Assembly: GCF_041052385.1 (NCBI RefSeq)
Contig: NZ_CP163439.1
Location: 1,973,001-2,037,000, forward strand
Direction of reading: 5' to 3'
Source: Streptomyces sp. R28
GTDB lineage: Bacteria > Actinomycetota > Actinomycetes > Streptomycetales > Streptomycetaceae
Length of the DNA stretch: 64,000 nucleotides
The notes beneath the pieces are model-generated. The model did no database searches. It saw only the letters and a list, made by a program, of their open reading frames with translations, and was not told the DNA's origin. Position 1 is the first letter of the stretch. Every line of letters begins with the position of its first letter. A program made the translations under genes and the position numbers. Below, in pieces: positions 1-8,792 of this stretch.

Positions 1-457
1 GGCCGGCGCGCAGCCACTGCTCCTGCGACCGCGGAACGATCATCACGACCAGGATCTTGTGCACCGAGACCGGGGTACGGGCGAGCTTCGCCAGGTGATC
101 GTTGTCGAGCGTGAAGGAGAAGAAGCGGCCGGGCGGGTTCGGCGCGAGCTGGTACGTGGCCTTGAGCTGCACCTTTATGGTGACCTCGTCGTCGACCGTA
201 TGGCCGGGCGCGCTGTGGCTGACGTGCCAGTCGATGCCGTTGTCCGGAAACGGCTGCGACAGGGAACACCCGGCACCCGCCGCCACGGCGTGCAGATAGC
301 CCACCTGCAGTGTCTCCATGCAGGCGGTAGTGGCGAGTGAACCGCGATGAGGGCCCGTTCGTTCGGGCAGCAGCCCGCCCCGCTCGGGCTGCGCTATCGC
401 CATGACGAACAGCCTTCCACGCCAGGTGAATCCCCGTGTCGGGTCGCTGAACTGCAT
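1..457 (-). CDS. DUF4365 domain protein (3' end outside window)
   Basis: Partial gene on the minus strand; 152 codons are visible and the stop lies left of the window. The ATG at 457 is preceded by AGGAG about ten bases upstream. The translated product carries the stretch GIDWHVSH followed by a conserved core with VQLKATYQ and LDNDHLAKLA, which I recognise from the DUF4365 proteins that streptomycetes carry at this locus. The family is unrelated to any enzyme I can name; a nuclease-like fold has been suggested for DUF4365, but nothing visible here proves it. A second in-frame ATG 18 codons downstream (MAIAQPERGG) could also be the start. It is divergent from the exonuclease gene, with about 114 bases of shared promoter space. 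Confidence 0.8.
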   Translation of the reverse strand, partial: MQFSDPTRGFTWRGRLFVMAIAQPERGGLLPERTGPHRGSLATTACMETLQVGYLHAVAAGAGCSLSQPFPDNGIDWHVSHSAPGHTVDDEVTIKVQLKATYQLAPNPPGRFFSFTLDNDHLAKLARTPVSVHKILVVMIVPRSQEQWLRAG

Positions 458-571
458 GGACCCGCACTCCTGTTGTGTCCTTCCGGCGTACGGCGCAAAC
501 GGCCCGGGTATCACCAAACGGGCAGAAGACGGTGCGTCAGCTGCCAAGGGTGAACGAGGGGTTGTGTAGTT

Positions 572-1300
572 ATGGCGTGCTGGTATGAAGGCCCGCTGGC
601 GGCATTCGACACGGAGACGACAGGCGTGGACGTCGAGACCGACCGGATCGTTTCGGCGGCCGTCGTCGTTCAGGACGCCCCGGGCACCCGGCCGCGGGTG
701 ACCCGGTGGCTGGTGAACCCGGGCGTGCCGGTGCCGGAGGCGGCGACGGCGGTGCACGGACTGACAGAGGAGCATCTGCAGCGCAACGGCCGCTGGCCGG
801 CGCCGGTGATGTATGAGATAGCCGAGGAACTGGCCGGACAGGCCGCGGCGGCCCGGCCGCTCGTGGTGATGAACGCGCCGTTCGATCTGACGCTGCTGGA
901 CCGCGAGTTGCGCCGCCATCGGGCCTCGTCGCTGGACCAGTGGTTCGAGGCGACACCCCTGTTGGTGCTCGATCCGCGCGTCCTGGACAAGCATCTGGAC
1001 CGCTATCGCAAGGGTCGCCGCACCTTGACCGATCTCTGCGCGCACTACGGCGTCACGCTGGACGGCGCACACGACGCGGCGGCCGACGCACTGGCCTCGC
1101 TGGAGGTCGTCCGGGCGGTGGGACGCCGTTTCGCGACCCGCCTCGAGCGCCTGTCCCCCGCCGAGTTGCACACACTGCAGGCGGTGTGGCACGCGGCGCA
1201 GGCGCGCGGGTTGCAGGCGTGGTTCGCGCGCAGCGGCAGTGAGGAGTCGGTGGACCCGGCGTGGCCACTGCGGCCGGACCTGCCGGCGGCGGCCGCCTAG
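572..1300 (+). CDS. DnaQ-like 3'-5' exonuclease (DEDDh family)
   Basis: A 242-residue stand-alone exonuclease of the DNA polymerase III epsilon type. All DEDDh catalytic positions can be read: D13 and E15 in FDTETTG, D105 in NAPFDLTLLD, and H167 plus D172 in HDAAAD. These bind the two metal ions that remove 3' nucleotides. The length matches the short DnaQ-like proteins of actinobacteria that act outside the replicase, so a role in repair or RNA trimming is as likely as proofreading; that is inference. Start ATG with GAGGGG about ten bases upstream. It ends just before a bidirectional terminator shared with the converging tRNA-Val. Confidence 0.9.
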   Translation: MACWYEGPLAAFDTETTGVDVETDRIVSAAVVVQDAPGTRPRVTRWLVNPGVPVPEAATAVHGLTEEHLQRNGRWPAPVMYEIAEELAGQAAAARPLVVMNAPFDLTLLDRELRRHRASSLDQWFEATPLLVLDPRVLDKHLDRYRKGRRTLTDLCAHYGVTLDGAHDAAADALASLEVVRAVGRRFATRLERLSPAELHTLQAVWHAAQARGLQAWFARSGSEESVDPAWPLRPDLPAAAA

Positions 1301-1312
1301 GTGCGCGGCGCA

Positions 1313-1347
1313 CAAAAAAGCCGGTCCGCTGCTGCGGACCGGCCTTT
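1313..1347. terminator. Bidirectional intrinsic terminator
   Basis: Perfect 10-bp stem GCCGGTCCGC / GCGGACCGGC with a TGCT loop. It is flanked by six A residues on the left, which gives a T6 tail for minus-strand transcripts of the tRNA-Val, and by CTTT on the right for the exonuclease transcript. Confidence 0.9.
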
Positions 1348-1352
1348 CCCGG

Positions 1353-1424
1353 TGGGCGATACTGGGTTCGAACCAGTGACCTCTTCGGTGTGAACGAAGC
1401 GCTCTCCCACTGAGCTAATCGCCC
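1353..1424 (-). tRNA. tRNA-Val (anticodon CAC), copy 1
   Basis: A 72-nt cloverleaf on the minus strand. The acceptor arm GGGCGAT pairs with ATCGCCC, the anticodon stem is CTTCG/CGAAG with loop TTCACAC, giving anticodon CAC, and the T arm contains GGTTCGAACC. CCA is not encoded. The gene is identical base for base to the one at 9254-9325. Confidence 0.96.
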
Positions 1425-1463
1425 GGGAACGCACTGAACAATACAGGTCCCCGCGCGTTTCCT

Positions 1464-2018
1464 TCAAACCGCTTGATGACCACCGTCATGACGACCGTCA
1501 TGACCACTTTCATGACCAGGTTCATGACCGCCTTGGCCACGGCCTTGGCCATCGCCTTGCGGGCCGACTTGGTGACCACCGGCCAAGTACGCCACCAGCC
1601 CTCGCCGACCGGCCCGCATCATCAGCCAGTGGTTGGCGCGGAAGACGGGCCGCCCGAGTACGGCGAAACGCCGTAGCAGCGGCTTGTTCACATCGACGAC
1701 CTGGTCGTAGCGGGCGATGGTCCCACTGCCTTCCGGCGTGACGGTCCAGCGCGCCCAGCCGTCGATGTCACCGGACATGGCGATCTCCAGCACCCCCGCC
1801 TCCGGGTCGCGCCGCACCTCGCGCGCGGTGAAGGTCATGTCGTACGGCAGGACGGAGCGGATCGTGATCACGCCGGTGCTGTCGTCGATCCGGTTCACTT
1901 CGCGCACCTGGGGCCACCAGCGGGGGTAGTCCTCGGCCTGTTCCAGCAGGCCGTAGACGGCGGCGGGCGGTGCGGGCAGGGCCCACAGGCTGCGGAAGCG
2001 GTAGTGGCTCCAGTCCAT
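1464..2018 (-). CDS. SRPBCC/polyketide-cyclase-like protein with His-rich tail
   Basis: A 184-residue protein whose first ~145 residues look like a START/SRPBCC hydrophobic-pocket domain (MDWSHYRF...PAPPAAVYGLLEQAEDYPRWWPQVREV), a family that binds lipids or aromatic ligands; the substrate is unknown. I chose the ATG at 2018, where homology-like sequence begins; the open frame extends 13 codons further upstream without a recognisable domain. The last ~30 residues are low complexity and contain five GH(E/D)xx steps, encoded by 12-base near-repeats (GTCATGACC-type). That tail could bind metal but may equally be slippage-generated filler. The gene ends 39 bases before the tRNA-Val. Confidence 0.8.
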   Translation of the reverse strand: MDWSHYRFRSLWALPAPPAAVYGLLEQAEDYPRWWPQVREVNRIDDSTGVITIRSVLPYDMTFTAREVRRDPEAGVLEIAMSGDIDGWARWTVTPEGSGTIARYDQVVDVNKPLLRRFAVLGRPVFRANHWLMMRAGRRGLVAYLAGGHQVGPQGDGQGRGQGGHEPGHESGHDGRHDGGHQAV

Positions 2019-2126
2019 GGGCTGAGTCTGCCCCCGTCCAGGGGGTTTCCGCCGCATCTGAGGACGTTCTGAGGACGCGCGCTCATTGCCCTACGACGTG
2101 ACGTGGGCCACACTCCCAGGCATGCG

Positions 2127-2152
2127 AGCGCCGCCGCCCGTGCGGCGGCGCT
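2127..2152 (-). terminator. Hairpin terminator of the rhamnogalacturonan operon
   Basis: 11-bp perfect stem AGCGCCGCCGC / GCGGCGGCGCT with a CCGT loop, 20 bases past the stop of the minus-strand lyase-family gene. There is no T-run, as is common in streptomycetes. Confidence 0.7.
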
Positions 2153-2172
2153 CCTTCTGCCCAACCGGCCCG

Positions 2173-4911
2173 CTAGGACGGCATCTTGTCGCCCAGCAGC
2201 GCCAGGTTCTCGATGGCCGCGAGGCCGTACAACGCGGTGTCGTTGGTCGACACCCACGCCGCTTCACTGCCCGGGACCAGCGCGTCCGGGCCGCTCACCT
2301 TCTCCGTCTTCCAGGGCGCCGACTCCTTGTAGCCGTCGGAGTTGTAGAACTTCTCCCACGCGCGCGCGGCGAGCTTCGCGTCCCCGGTCCGGACGGCGGC
2401 GTAGGCGTCGAGGCGCGAGTGGCCCTGGAAGAGGATCAGGCTGCCGAAGTTGGAGCCGTAGCGGGCCGCCTGTTCGGCCTTGGTGGCGTTGAAGTAACGG
2501 CAGTAGTCGAAGTACGCCTCGTTGAACTTCGGCATGTCCACGAGGTCGATGAGTTCGGCGCACAGCTCGTTGAGACCGAACACGGCGGAGAGGTGCGAGA
2601 CGCCGACCACCGGCTTGTCGGCGATGGCGAACTTGCCCGTGTCGAGGTCATACAGCCCGGTCCCCTGCACGAAGCCGTTGGGCTGGGCGGCGATCGTCTC
2701 CATCGTCGACAGCACGCGCGCCTTGGCCTTCTCCCACTTGGGGCCCTTGCGCTCCCACTCGGTCAGCCAGGCCGACACCAGCCCGCTCCAGTCCGTGCCG
2801 AAGCCGATCGACAGCGCGTGCCGGTCGGGCGTGTACGGCTCGGTGCGGATCTTGCGGATCGGGTCGAGGACGAGGAAGGTCTCGTCGGAGTCGACGTTGG
2901 CGTGCATGAGGTCGCCGACACGTTCGTCGGCGGTGAGGAAGTAGTAGTAGCGGCGATACGTCGTGTTGGCGATGCGCTGCTGCTTGGCACTGTCGGCGTA
3001 GTGCTGGACGCCGTGCCGGGTGCCGAGGCCGGCCCATTTGCCGAGGTGGTAGACGTCGACCTCACCGGTGTGCCGGGTCATCGCCTCGGCGAAGCGGAAG
3101 ATGTCCGCGCGGCCGGAGCGGAGATACGCGAACCACAGCCAGAGGTCCGGCGAGAGCTCGGAATTGTCCCAGGCGTAGCCGCCGATGTCGTACCGCCACT
3201 GGTGCCTGACGGTGTCGTAGGTGTGCATGATGTCGCCGTAGTCCCAGAAGCCGTACCAACGGCGTTGCTCCACCTGGTCCTTGTAGTAGGTGAAGAGGAA
3301 GTCCAGGTGGTCCTCGATCTTCGCCTTCGCGGGGGTGGAGCGGTCGGGCTCGGAGTACAGGCCCGGCCCGAAGACCTTCGCCTTGATGAGCTGGTTGGGC
3401 GGGGCGGCGAGCTGCGGCAGCACGCGTACCGCCTCGACCTGCTGGGCCAGCGCCTGCGCCGAGGGCGTCGACTCGTTGGCCCAGAAGAGGAGTTCGGAGG
3501 TGCGGGCGATGCCGTACGGGGTGCCGAACTCGGGCTCGTAGTCCTCGTAGGTGATGTTGAGGCCTTCAAGCTGCTCGGGGTAGGTGTCCTGGCCCATGCC
3601 GTCGTGGTAGAAGCGCAGGTCCATGGGCTGTGCCTCGGGCGACCAGAGCCACATGGTGACCTCGGCCGCGTCGGTCTGGGCGTCGCGGATGTCGAGCTGG
3701 GCGGGGAACTTCTCCCAGAAGTCGCGCAGCCCGAAGGAGAGTCCGCCGCTGACGCCACCGACGTAGGCGAAGCCGGAGGCACGCTTGCCGCCGCCGGCGC
3801 CGATCCAGCCGTGGCCCTTCTTCGTGCGCTTGCGCAGCGTGAAGCCGTCGGCGGAGAGCTGGGAGAGGGTGTAGTCGCCCCACTCCGGGATGTACTGGAG
3901 CCGGGTGGTGACCCGCTGGTCCCAGGTGGCCGGGTCGGGCAGCTTCTCCCCCGCGAACTGTGCCGCCTGTACGGCGGCCCCCGGGTCGCGGCGCAGTCCG
4001 GTGATGCCCTTGACGGCCTCGCGGAGCATGCCGGTGCCCTCGCCACCGATGCGGATGTGGCGGTCGTAGGACTGGTCGCGCATCGGCACGGTGAAGCGCA
4101 CGCCGATGCCGCGGATGAAGTCGCCGCTCGCCTTGCCGGGCTCCTGGGTGCCGTCGAAGGTAATGGTGTGCACCATGCGGAAGGAGTCGGCGCCCGCGTA
4201 GAAATAGAGGCGGATCGAGAACGGCAGCCAGCTCCGCTTGTCCTTGCGGTGCGTGCCGTCGATCTTGACGACCGCGCGGACCGGGCCCGACTGCTCGACT
4301 GTGACCGCGGAGATGGCCCCCTCGAAGCGCTCGGTCCTGACCGTGCCCTGGTCCTCGTCCTCGATCTCGGGCTGGCGGATCAGGACCAGCCGGCCGTTCC
4401 GGGCGATCTCGGTCGACCCGCGGGTGACCGACTTGATGAGCGTCGCGCCCGACTTGCCGATCTTCGCGGTGATGACCCCGGTGGAGACGGTGATCGTGCC
4501 GCCGCTCTTGTCGACGGTGACCTGCTTGTCGGGTACGGCGGCCTGACCGGCGGTCAGGGACAGCTTCCCGTTGCCCGAACCGACCGCGTGGGCCGTCCAC
4601 TTCAGGGAGCCGTCGGGCCAGTAGGCGATCGGCCAGGACTGGACCGGCACGGCCTTGCCGTCCGCGTCCGTGACCGCGAACTTCTGGTCCTCCCGGTAGA
4701 CGCCCTTCGGCCAGGGGACACCGACGGTGGAGCCGGGCGCGGCACCGAGACCGCCGTCCTCCAGCCAGTCCAAGGTCACGGGAGCGTCGTCGGCCTCGGC
4801 GGCTCTCGGCGCGGCCTGCGCGTCCTTGGCCCCTAGCGCCCAGCTGAACTGCGCGGCGGCACCGGCGACGGCGGCGGCTTTGAGGATGGACCTGCGGGGG
4901 ATGGGGGACAT
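2173..4911 (-). CDS. Tat-exported exo-rhamnogalacturonan lyase-family protein (YetA/PcRGLX-like)
   Basis: A 912-residue secreted protein. The N-terminus has a twin-arginine motif (PRRSILK) followed by an Ala-rich hydrophobic stretch ending near AQAAPRA, so Tat export is expected. The rest resembles the large YetA/PcRGLX family (exo-acting rhamnogalacturonan lyase-like, annotated in streptomycetes only as a Tat signal domain protein): a beta-rich N-terminal part (LKWTAHAVGSGNG, SGPVRAVVKIDG, FYAGADSFRMVHTI) and a helical, Trp/Tyr-rich C-terminal half (YYKDQVEQRRWYGFWDYGD). The ATG at 4911 has AAGGA six bases upstream; an ATG two codons earlier overlaps that site. It is the last gene of a transport operon, the same arrangement as lplABC-yetA in Bacillus subtilis, so uptake and trimming of pectin-backbone oligosaccharides is inferred. 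Activity is not proven. Confidence 0.82.
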   Translation of the reverse strand: MSPIPRRSILKAAAVAGAAAQFSWALGAKDAQAAPRAAEADDAPVTLDWLEDGGLGAAPGSTVGVPWPKGVYREDQKFAVTDADGKAVPVQSWPIAYWPDGSLKWTAHAVGSGNGKLSLTAGQAAVPDKQVTVDKSGGTITVSTGVITAKIGKSGATLIKSVTRGSTEIARNGRLVLIRQPEIEDEDQGTVRTERFEGAISAVTVEQSGPVRAVVKIDGTHRKDKRSWLPFSIRLYFYAGADSFRMVHTITFDGTQEPGKASGDFIRGIGVRFTVPMRDQSYDRHIRIGGEGTGMLREAVKGITGLRRDPGAAVQAAQFAGEKLPDPATWDQRVTTRLQYIPEWGDYTLSQLSADGFTLRKRTKKGHGWIGAGGGKRASGFAYVGGVSGGLSFGLRDFWEKFPAQLDIRDAQTDAAEVTMWLWSPEAQPMDLRFYHDGMGQDTYPEQLEGLNITYEDYEPEFGTPYGIARTSELLFWANESTPSAQALAQQVEAVRVLPQLAAPPNQLIKAKVFGPGLYSEPDRSTPAKAKIEDHLDFLFTYYKDQVEQRRWYGFWDYGDIMHTYDTVRHQWRYDIGGYAWDNSELSPDLWLWFAYLRSGRADIFRFAEAMTRHTGEVDVYHLGKWAGLGTRHGVQHYADSAKQQRIANTTYRRYYYFLTADERVGDLMHANVDSDETFLVLDPIRKIRTEPYTPDRHALSIGFGTDWSGLVSAWLTEWERKGPKWEKAKARVLSTMETIAAQPNGFVQGTGLYDLDTGKFAIADKPVVGVSHLSAVFGLNELCAELIDLVDMPKFNEAYFDYCRYFNATKAEQAARYGSNFGSLILFQGHSRLDAYAAVRTGDAKLAARAWEKFYNSDGYKESAPWKTEKVSGPDALVPGSEAAWVSTNDTALYGLAAIENLALLGDKMPS

Positions 4912-5013
4912 GGCCATTCCTTTCCATGGACAGGCTGGTCAGGGGAAGTCAGGGGCATGACAGAGAGAGGTACGGCGCCGGGGGCGCCGACCCTGTGAGA
5001 AGGGCACCGCTCG

Positions 5014-5607
5014 TCAGCGGCGCCGGTGGCGCTCCTCCACGGCGACGGCCGCCGCCGCGACGGCTCCGAGCACGGGAACCGCCAGCGGGGCGACGAACCC
5101 CGCGGACAGGGCCACGACGGCCAGACCGGCGATGAGCAGGAAGGACCCGGCGGGATCGCGCAGGGTCCGCCGTACGGCGCCGGCGAGCAGCGCCCGCCAG
5201 GAGGCTCCCGGCGTCCAGACCGCCGTCGCGCGCAGCCCGGCCACCACCAGGCCGATCAGCGCGAAGAGTCCGACGGCCCCGACGAACGGCCCACCAGGGA
5301 TCCCGGCCCGGGCGGCCTGGACGTCCACCCAGACCGCGGCCGCGGCGGCCCACCCGGCGAGCCCGACGAGCCACCCGGGGCGAACGGCCGTACGGAAGTC
5401 CGCGACGAACTCCCGCCAGCCGCCCGCCGCATGGCTCGTCCGCCGCCGCAGGTGCCGGGCACCGGCAGCAAAGGCCGCGGGGTAGGTGACGAGCCCGAGA
5501 CAGCCCACGGCGATCCACACGCCGGTGAGCAGGGCCTCGGCGAAGAGAGCGAACCGCTCGCCGCCGAACACCGACGCCCTGCGGGCCTTCACACGCGCTT
5601 GCGCCAT
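5014..5607 (-). CDS. YesL-like (DUF624) membrane protein
   Basis: A 197-residue integral membrane protein with about four to five hydrophobic segments. The opening (FAEALLTGVWIAVGCLGLVTYPAAFAAGARHLRR) is the typical start of the DUF624/YesL family. These small proteins nearly always sit with sugar ABC transporters of the LplABC/YesOPQ type, but their function is unknown. The start ATG lies 10 bases after the stop of the permease gene, with AGGCGG as ribosome-binding site, so it is translated within the same operon. It lies between transporter and hydrolytic enzyme, which supports an accessory role in oligosaccharide uptake. Confidence 0.8.
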   Translation of the reverse strand: MAQARVKARRASVFGGERFALFAEALLTGVWIAVGCLGLVTYPAAFAAGARHLRRRTSHAAGGWREFVADFRTAVRPGWLVGLAGWAAAAAVWVDVQAARAGIPGGPFVGAVGLFALIGLVVAGLRATAVWTPGASWRALLAGAVRRTLRDPAGSFLLIAGLAVVALSAGFVAPLAVPVLGAVAAAAVAVEERHRRR

Positions 5608-5617
5608 GCTGACCGCC

Positions 5618-6490
5618 TCACTTCAGTCCGGACGTCGCCATGCCGTCGATGAGGTAGCGCTGGAAGGCCATGAAGAAGGCGATGACCGGGATCAGCGCCA
5701 CCAGCGACATCGCGATCATGCTGCCGTAGTTGGAGATGCCCTCCTGGTCGCGGAACATCATCAGGCCGAGCGAGACGGTGTACTTGGAGGGGGTGTTGAG
5801 GTAGATCAACGGACCCATGAAGTCGTTCCAGGCGTTGATGAAGGTGAAGATCGCGCTGGTGATGAGGGCGGGGCGGCACAGCGGCAGCACAATGGACCAG
5901 TAGGTCCGCAGGTGCCCGCAGCCGTCGAGCTTCGCCGCCTCGTCCAGCTCGCGCGGCAGCCCGCGCATGAACTGCACCATCAGGAAGACGAAGAACGCCT
6001 CCGTGGCCAGGAACTTGCCCGCCACCAGCGGCACCAGCGTGTCGACGAGTTCCAGCTTGCGGAACATCACGTACTGCGGGATGAGCAGGACGTGATACGG
6101 CAGCAGCAGCGTACCGATCATCAGCGTGAACAGCAGGTTCCGCCCGGCGAACCGGATCTTGGCGAAGGCGTACGCGGTCAGCGAGCTGGACAGCACGACA
6201 CCGACCACGGCGAGGCCCGCGTACATCAGCGAGTTCATGAAGAAGCTGCTGATGGAGATGCCGGAGATGCCGTCCGCGAGCCCCGAGAAGTTCGCCCAGA
6301 CCGGCTTGGTGGGCAGCAGGTCGATGCTGGCGATGATGTCCTTGCTCGGTTTGAACGAGGCACCGAGGACCCAGATCACCGGGTACAGGATGACCGCGAG
6401 GATGACGAGCGCGCCGAGGTGCCAGGCGATCGATCCGAAGCGCCGCCGCTCACTCGCGGTGTGCACAACAGGGCTGGTGACACTGGTCAC
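5618..6490 (-). CDS. Carbohydrate ABC transporter permease, MalG/LplC/YesQ type
   Basis: A 290-residue inner-membrane permease with six predicted helices. The EAA loop (ELDEAAKLDGCGHLRTYWSIVLPLCRPAL), which docks with the ATPase, is clear. Start is a GTG at 6490 whose GTGA overlaps the stop of the partner permease, so the two are translationally coupled. The open frame continues far upstream but there it is only antisense-like noise over the other permease. No ATP-binding subunit is encoded in this operon; as in many streptomycete sugar systems, a shared MsiK-type ATPase encoded elsewhere is likely (inference from the family). Confidence 0.93.
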   Translation of the reverse strand: MTSVTSPVVHTASERRRFGSIAWHLGALVILAVILYPVIWVLGASFKPSKDIIASIDLLPTKPVWANFSGLADGISGISISSFFMNSLMYAGLAVVGVVLSSSLTAYAFAKIRFAGRNLLFTLMIGTLLLPYHVLLIPQYVMFRKLELVDTLVPLVAGKFLATEAFFVFLMVQFMRGLPRELDEAAKLDGCGHLRTYWSIVLPLCRPALITSAIFTFINAWNDFMGPLIYLNTPSKYTVSLGLMMFRDQEGISNYGSMIAMSLVALIPVIAFFMAFQRYLIDGMATSGLK

Positions 6491-7443
6491 TTGGCGGCCT
6501 CCTCGTAGTGCACCCACTTCTTCTGCGACCAGAACAGGACCGCCGTGACCAGCGCCACCGCGACCACCAGCGTCCAGGCCATCGCTGCGGCGAAGCCCAT
6601 CTGGGCCTCCTTGAAGCCCTTCTGGTAGAGGTAACAGGTGTAGACGAGGGTGGCGTCGGCGGGCCCGCACCGGGTGTCGGAGACGACGTAGGCGGAGCCG
6701 AACACCTGGAAGGCGTGGATGGACTCCAGCAGGACGTTGAAGAACAGCACCGGGGAGATCATCGGCAGCGTGATGTTCCAGAACCTGCGGAAGGGCCCGG
6801 CCCCGTCCATCTCCGCGGCCTCGTACAGCTCCTGCGGCACCTGCTTGAGACCGGCCAGGAAGATGACCATCGGCGCGCCGAACTGCCAGATGCTCAGCGC
6901 GACCAGGGCGTAGATGACGTAGTCCGGGTTGCCGATCCAGCCGCCCACGTCGACGCCGAAGACCTTCTGGGTACGGTCCACGATCGCGTCGTCCGAGAAC
7001 AGCGCCCGCCACACGAAGCCGACGGAGACGCTGGCACCGATGAGCGAGGGCATGTAGAACGCGGCCCGGTACAGGCCCTGTCCGCTCCGCTTCTGCGCGA
7101 GCAGCAGCGCGACGCCGAGCGCGAGCAGCAGCTTCAGCGGCGTGGCCACGACGACGTACTTGAGCGTGACCTCCACCGACTTCTGCCAGCGCGGGTCCTG
7201 GAACATCGTCGTGAAGTTGTCGAACCCCACCCACTCGGGCGGCGTGAACAGGTTGTAGCGGGTGAACGCGTAGTACAGCGACGCGATCATCGGCCCCGCC
7301 GTGAGCAGCAGGAATCCCGCGATCCACGGCGACATGAAGAGATAGCCGACGAGGTTCTCGCGGCGCCGCCCGCGCCGCCCGGCGGCGGGAGCGGCGGACC
7401 GCTTCCCGGCCGGGCGCACGGGCGCTTCCTTGACGAGCGTCAT
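6487..7443 (-). CDS. Sugar ABC transporter permease, MalF/LplB/YesP type
   Basis: A 318-residue permease beginning with a short basic cytoplasmic head (RRGRRRENLVGYLFMSPWIAGFLLL) and six predicted transmembrane helices. The EAA motif (ELYEAAEMDGAGPFRRFWNITLPMISPVL) is intact. The ATG at 7443 has GAGGGGAC about nine bases upstream. It lies 14 bases after the stop of the solute-binding lipoprotein and overlaps the second permease by four bases. Together these three make the importer half of the rhamnogalacturonan-type operon. Confidence 0.93.
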   Translation of the reverse strand: MTLVKEAPVRPAGKRSAAPAAGRRGRRRENLVGYLFMSPWIAGFLLLTAGPMIASLYYAFTRYNLFTPPEWVGFDNFTTMFQDPRWQKSVEVTLKYVVVATPLKLLLALGVALLLAQKRSGQGLYRAAFYMPSLIGASVSVGFVWRALFSDDAIVDRTQKVFGVDVGGWIGNPDYVIYALVALSIWQFGAPMVIFLAGLKQVPQELYEAAEMDGAGPFRRFWNITLPMISPVLFFNVLLESIHAFQVFGSAYVVSDTRCGPADATLVYTCYLYQKGFKEAQMGFAAAMAWTLVVAVALVTAVLFWSQKKWVHYEEAAK

Positions 7444-7457
7444 GGTGGTACGTCCCC

Positions 7458-8744
7458 TCAGCCCGCGAACGCGGCCTTGGCCTCGCTGAACAGCGCCTTG
7501 GCGGCGTCGGCCGGCTTGGACTTGCCCTGGGCGACCTCACCACCGAGGCGCAGGAACGCCGCCTCGATGACATCGGCGCCGGACGGGTGCGGGGTGATCT
7601 TCCCGAGCACGCCCGCCTTGGCGACCTCGTCCTCGTAGGCCGCGACACCCTTGTTCTGGGCGTCGGCCGGCTTGAAGGCGTCGTACTGCTCGGTGGTGGC
7701 GAGGATGCCGCGGTCGTAGCCCATGATCTTGCCGACCTCGGGGTCGTGAACCATGAAGCTGATGAACTGGGCGACTTCCTTGGGGTGCTTGGTCCCGGAG
7801 AAGCCGCTGAGCATCAGCGAACCGAGGTACTGGCCGGTGTCCTTGCCGTCCGTGGTGGGGATCGGCGCGAGCCCGTAGTCGGACTCGCCCTCGCCCTCGT
7901 AGCGGATGGAGAAGTTGTCCCAGGTGAACTCGGACGCGGCGAGCCCCGCCGACAGACCCGACTTCGGCTTGACCTGCTCGATCTTCTTCGGGTCGGCGAC
8001 GAGCCCGGACTTCACGCGCTTGTAGCCGTCCTCCCACCACTGCGTCACATCGTCCTCGGTGAAGCCGAGATCGGAGTCGGTGAAGAACGCCTTGCCGTTC
8101 TGGCGCAGATACAGGTCGTAGAGGTACATGATGCCGAAGTAGCCGGTGTCACCTGCGATCTTCAGCTTGTCCTGGATCGTCTGGAGCGCGTCGAAGTACT
8201 CGTCCCAGGTCCAGCCCATCTTCGCCTCGACGCCCGCCTTCTTGAACGCCTTGAGGTCGATGACGAGCGCCATCGTGTTGGCGCCGACGGGGATGCCGAT
8301 CTGCTTGCCGTCGACCTGACCGTTCGCCAGAACGCCGTTGCGGAAGTTGTCCAGGCTCAGATTCCCGGCGTCCGCCTGCGACTTGAGATCCAGCAGAACT
8401 CCGCGCTTGTCGTACTTGCGCAGGAAACCGACGGCATTCTGGAAAACGTCCGGCGGATTTCCACCGGAGGCCTGGGTCTGGAACTTCTCCCAGAACGCCT
8501 CGTAGTCGGTGAATTCAGGCTTGATCTTGATCTTCGGGTACTTCTTCTCGAAGAGCGCGATCGTCTTCTTGATGGCGATGGTGCGCGGCTCGCCACCCCA
8601 CCACGCGTAACGGAGTGTCACCGTCCCGTCGCCGGAACCGCTGTCCCCGCCGCATCCGGTCGTCGCGGCCAGCCCGAGCGTGGCCGCCGTGGCGCCGGCC
8701 GTCTTCAGGATCGTGCGCCTGTCGACATTCCTGTTGGTTCCCAC
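7458..8744 (-). CDS. Extracellular solute-binding lipoprotein (ABC sugar importer)
   Basis: A 428-residue family 1 solute-binding protein. The N-terminus combines a twin-arginine motif (DRRTILKT) with a lipobox-like TTGC at C31, so it is probably a Tat-exported lipoprotein anchored outside the membrane. The mature part has the usual features of oligosaccharide binders (FEKKYPKIKIKPEF, WEKFQTQASGGNPPDVFQ, GKQIGIPVGANTMALVID, GWTWDEYFD). GTG start at 8744 with GGGGAGGG as ribosome-binding site. It is the first gene of the operon, directly below a LacI-type operator. The exact ligand is inferred from the downstream lyase-family enzyme, not seen. Confidence 0.92.
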   Translation of the reverse strand: MGTNRNVDRRTILKTAGATAATLGLAATTGCGGDSGSGDGTVTLRYAWWGGEPRTIAIKKTIALFEKKYPKIKIKPEFTDYEAFWEKFQTQASGGNPPDVFQNAVGFLRKYDKRGVLLDLKSQADAGNLSLDNFRNGVLANGQVDGKQIGIPVGANTMALVIDLKAFKKAGVEAKMGWTWDEYFDALQTIQDKLKIAGDTGYFGIMYLYDLYLRQNGKAFFTDSDLGFTEDDVTQWWEDGYKRVKSGLVADPKKIEQVKPKSGLSAGLAASEFTWDNFSIRYEGEGESDYGLAPIPTTDGKDTGQYLGSLMLSGFSGTKHPKEVAQFISFMVHDPEVGKIMGYDRGILATTEQYDAFKPADAQNKGVAAYEDEVAKAGVLGKITPHPSGADVIEAAFLRLGGEVAQGKSKPADAAKALFSEAKAAFAG

Positions 8745-8792
8745 AGTCGGGCCCTCCCCGCAGCGTCGTTCCCGCCTGCATGAATCGTTTCA

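Noticed and set aside
2086..4836. Long open frame on the plus strand over the YetA-like gene
   Set aside because: Antisense GC-rich shadow; the translation is Val/Gly/Asp/Arg-rich with no domain, while the minus strand has a Tat signal and a coherent family.
5618..7648. Minus-strand frame extending the second permease to 676 codons
   Set aside because: Only the last 290 codons match a permease; the rest runs in the wrong frame over the first permease.
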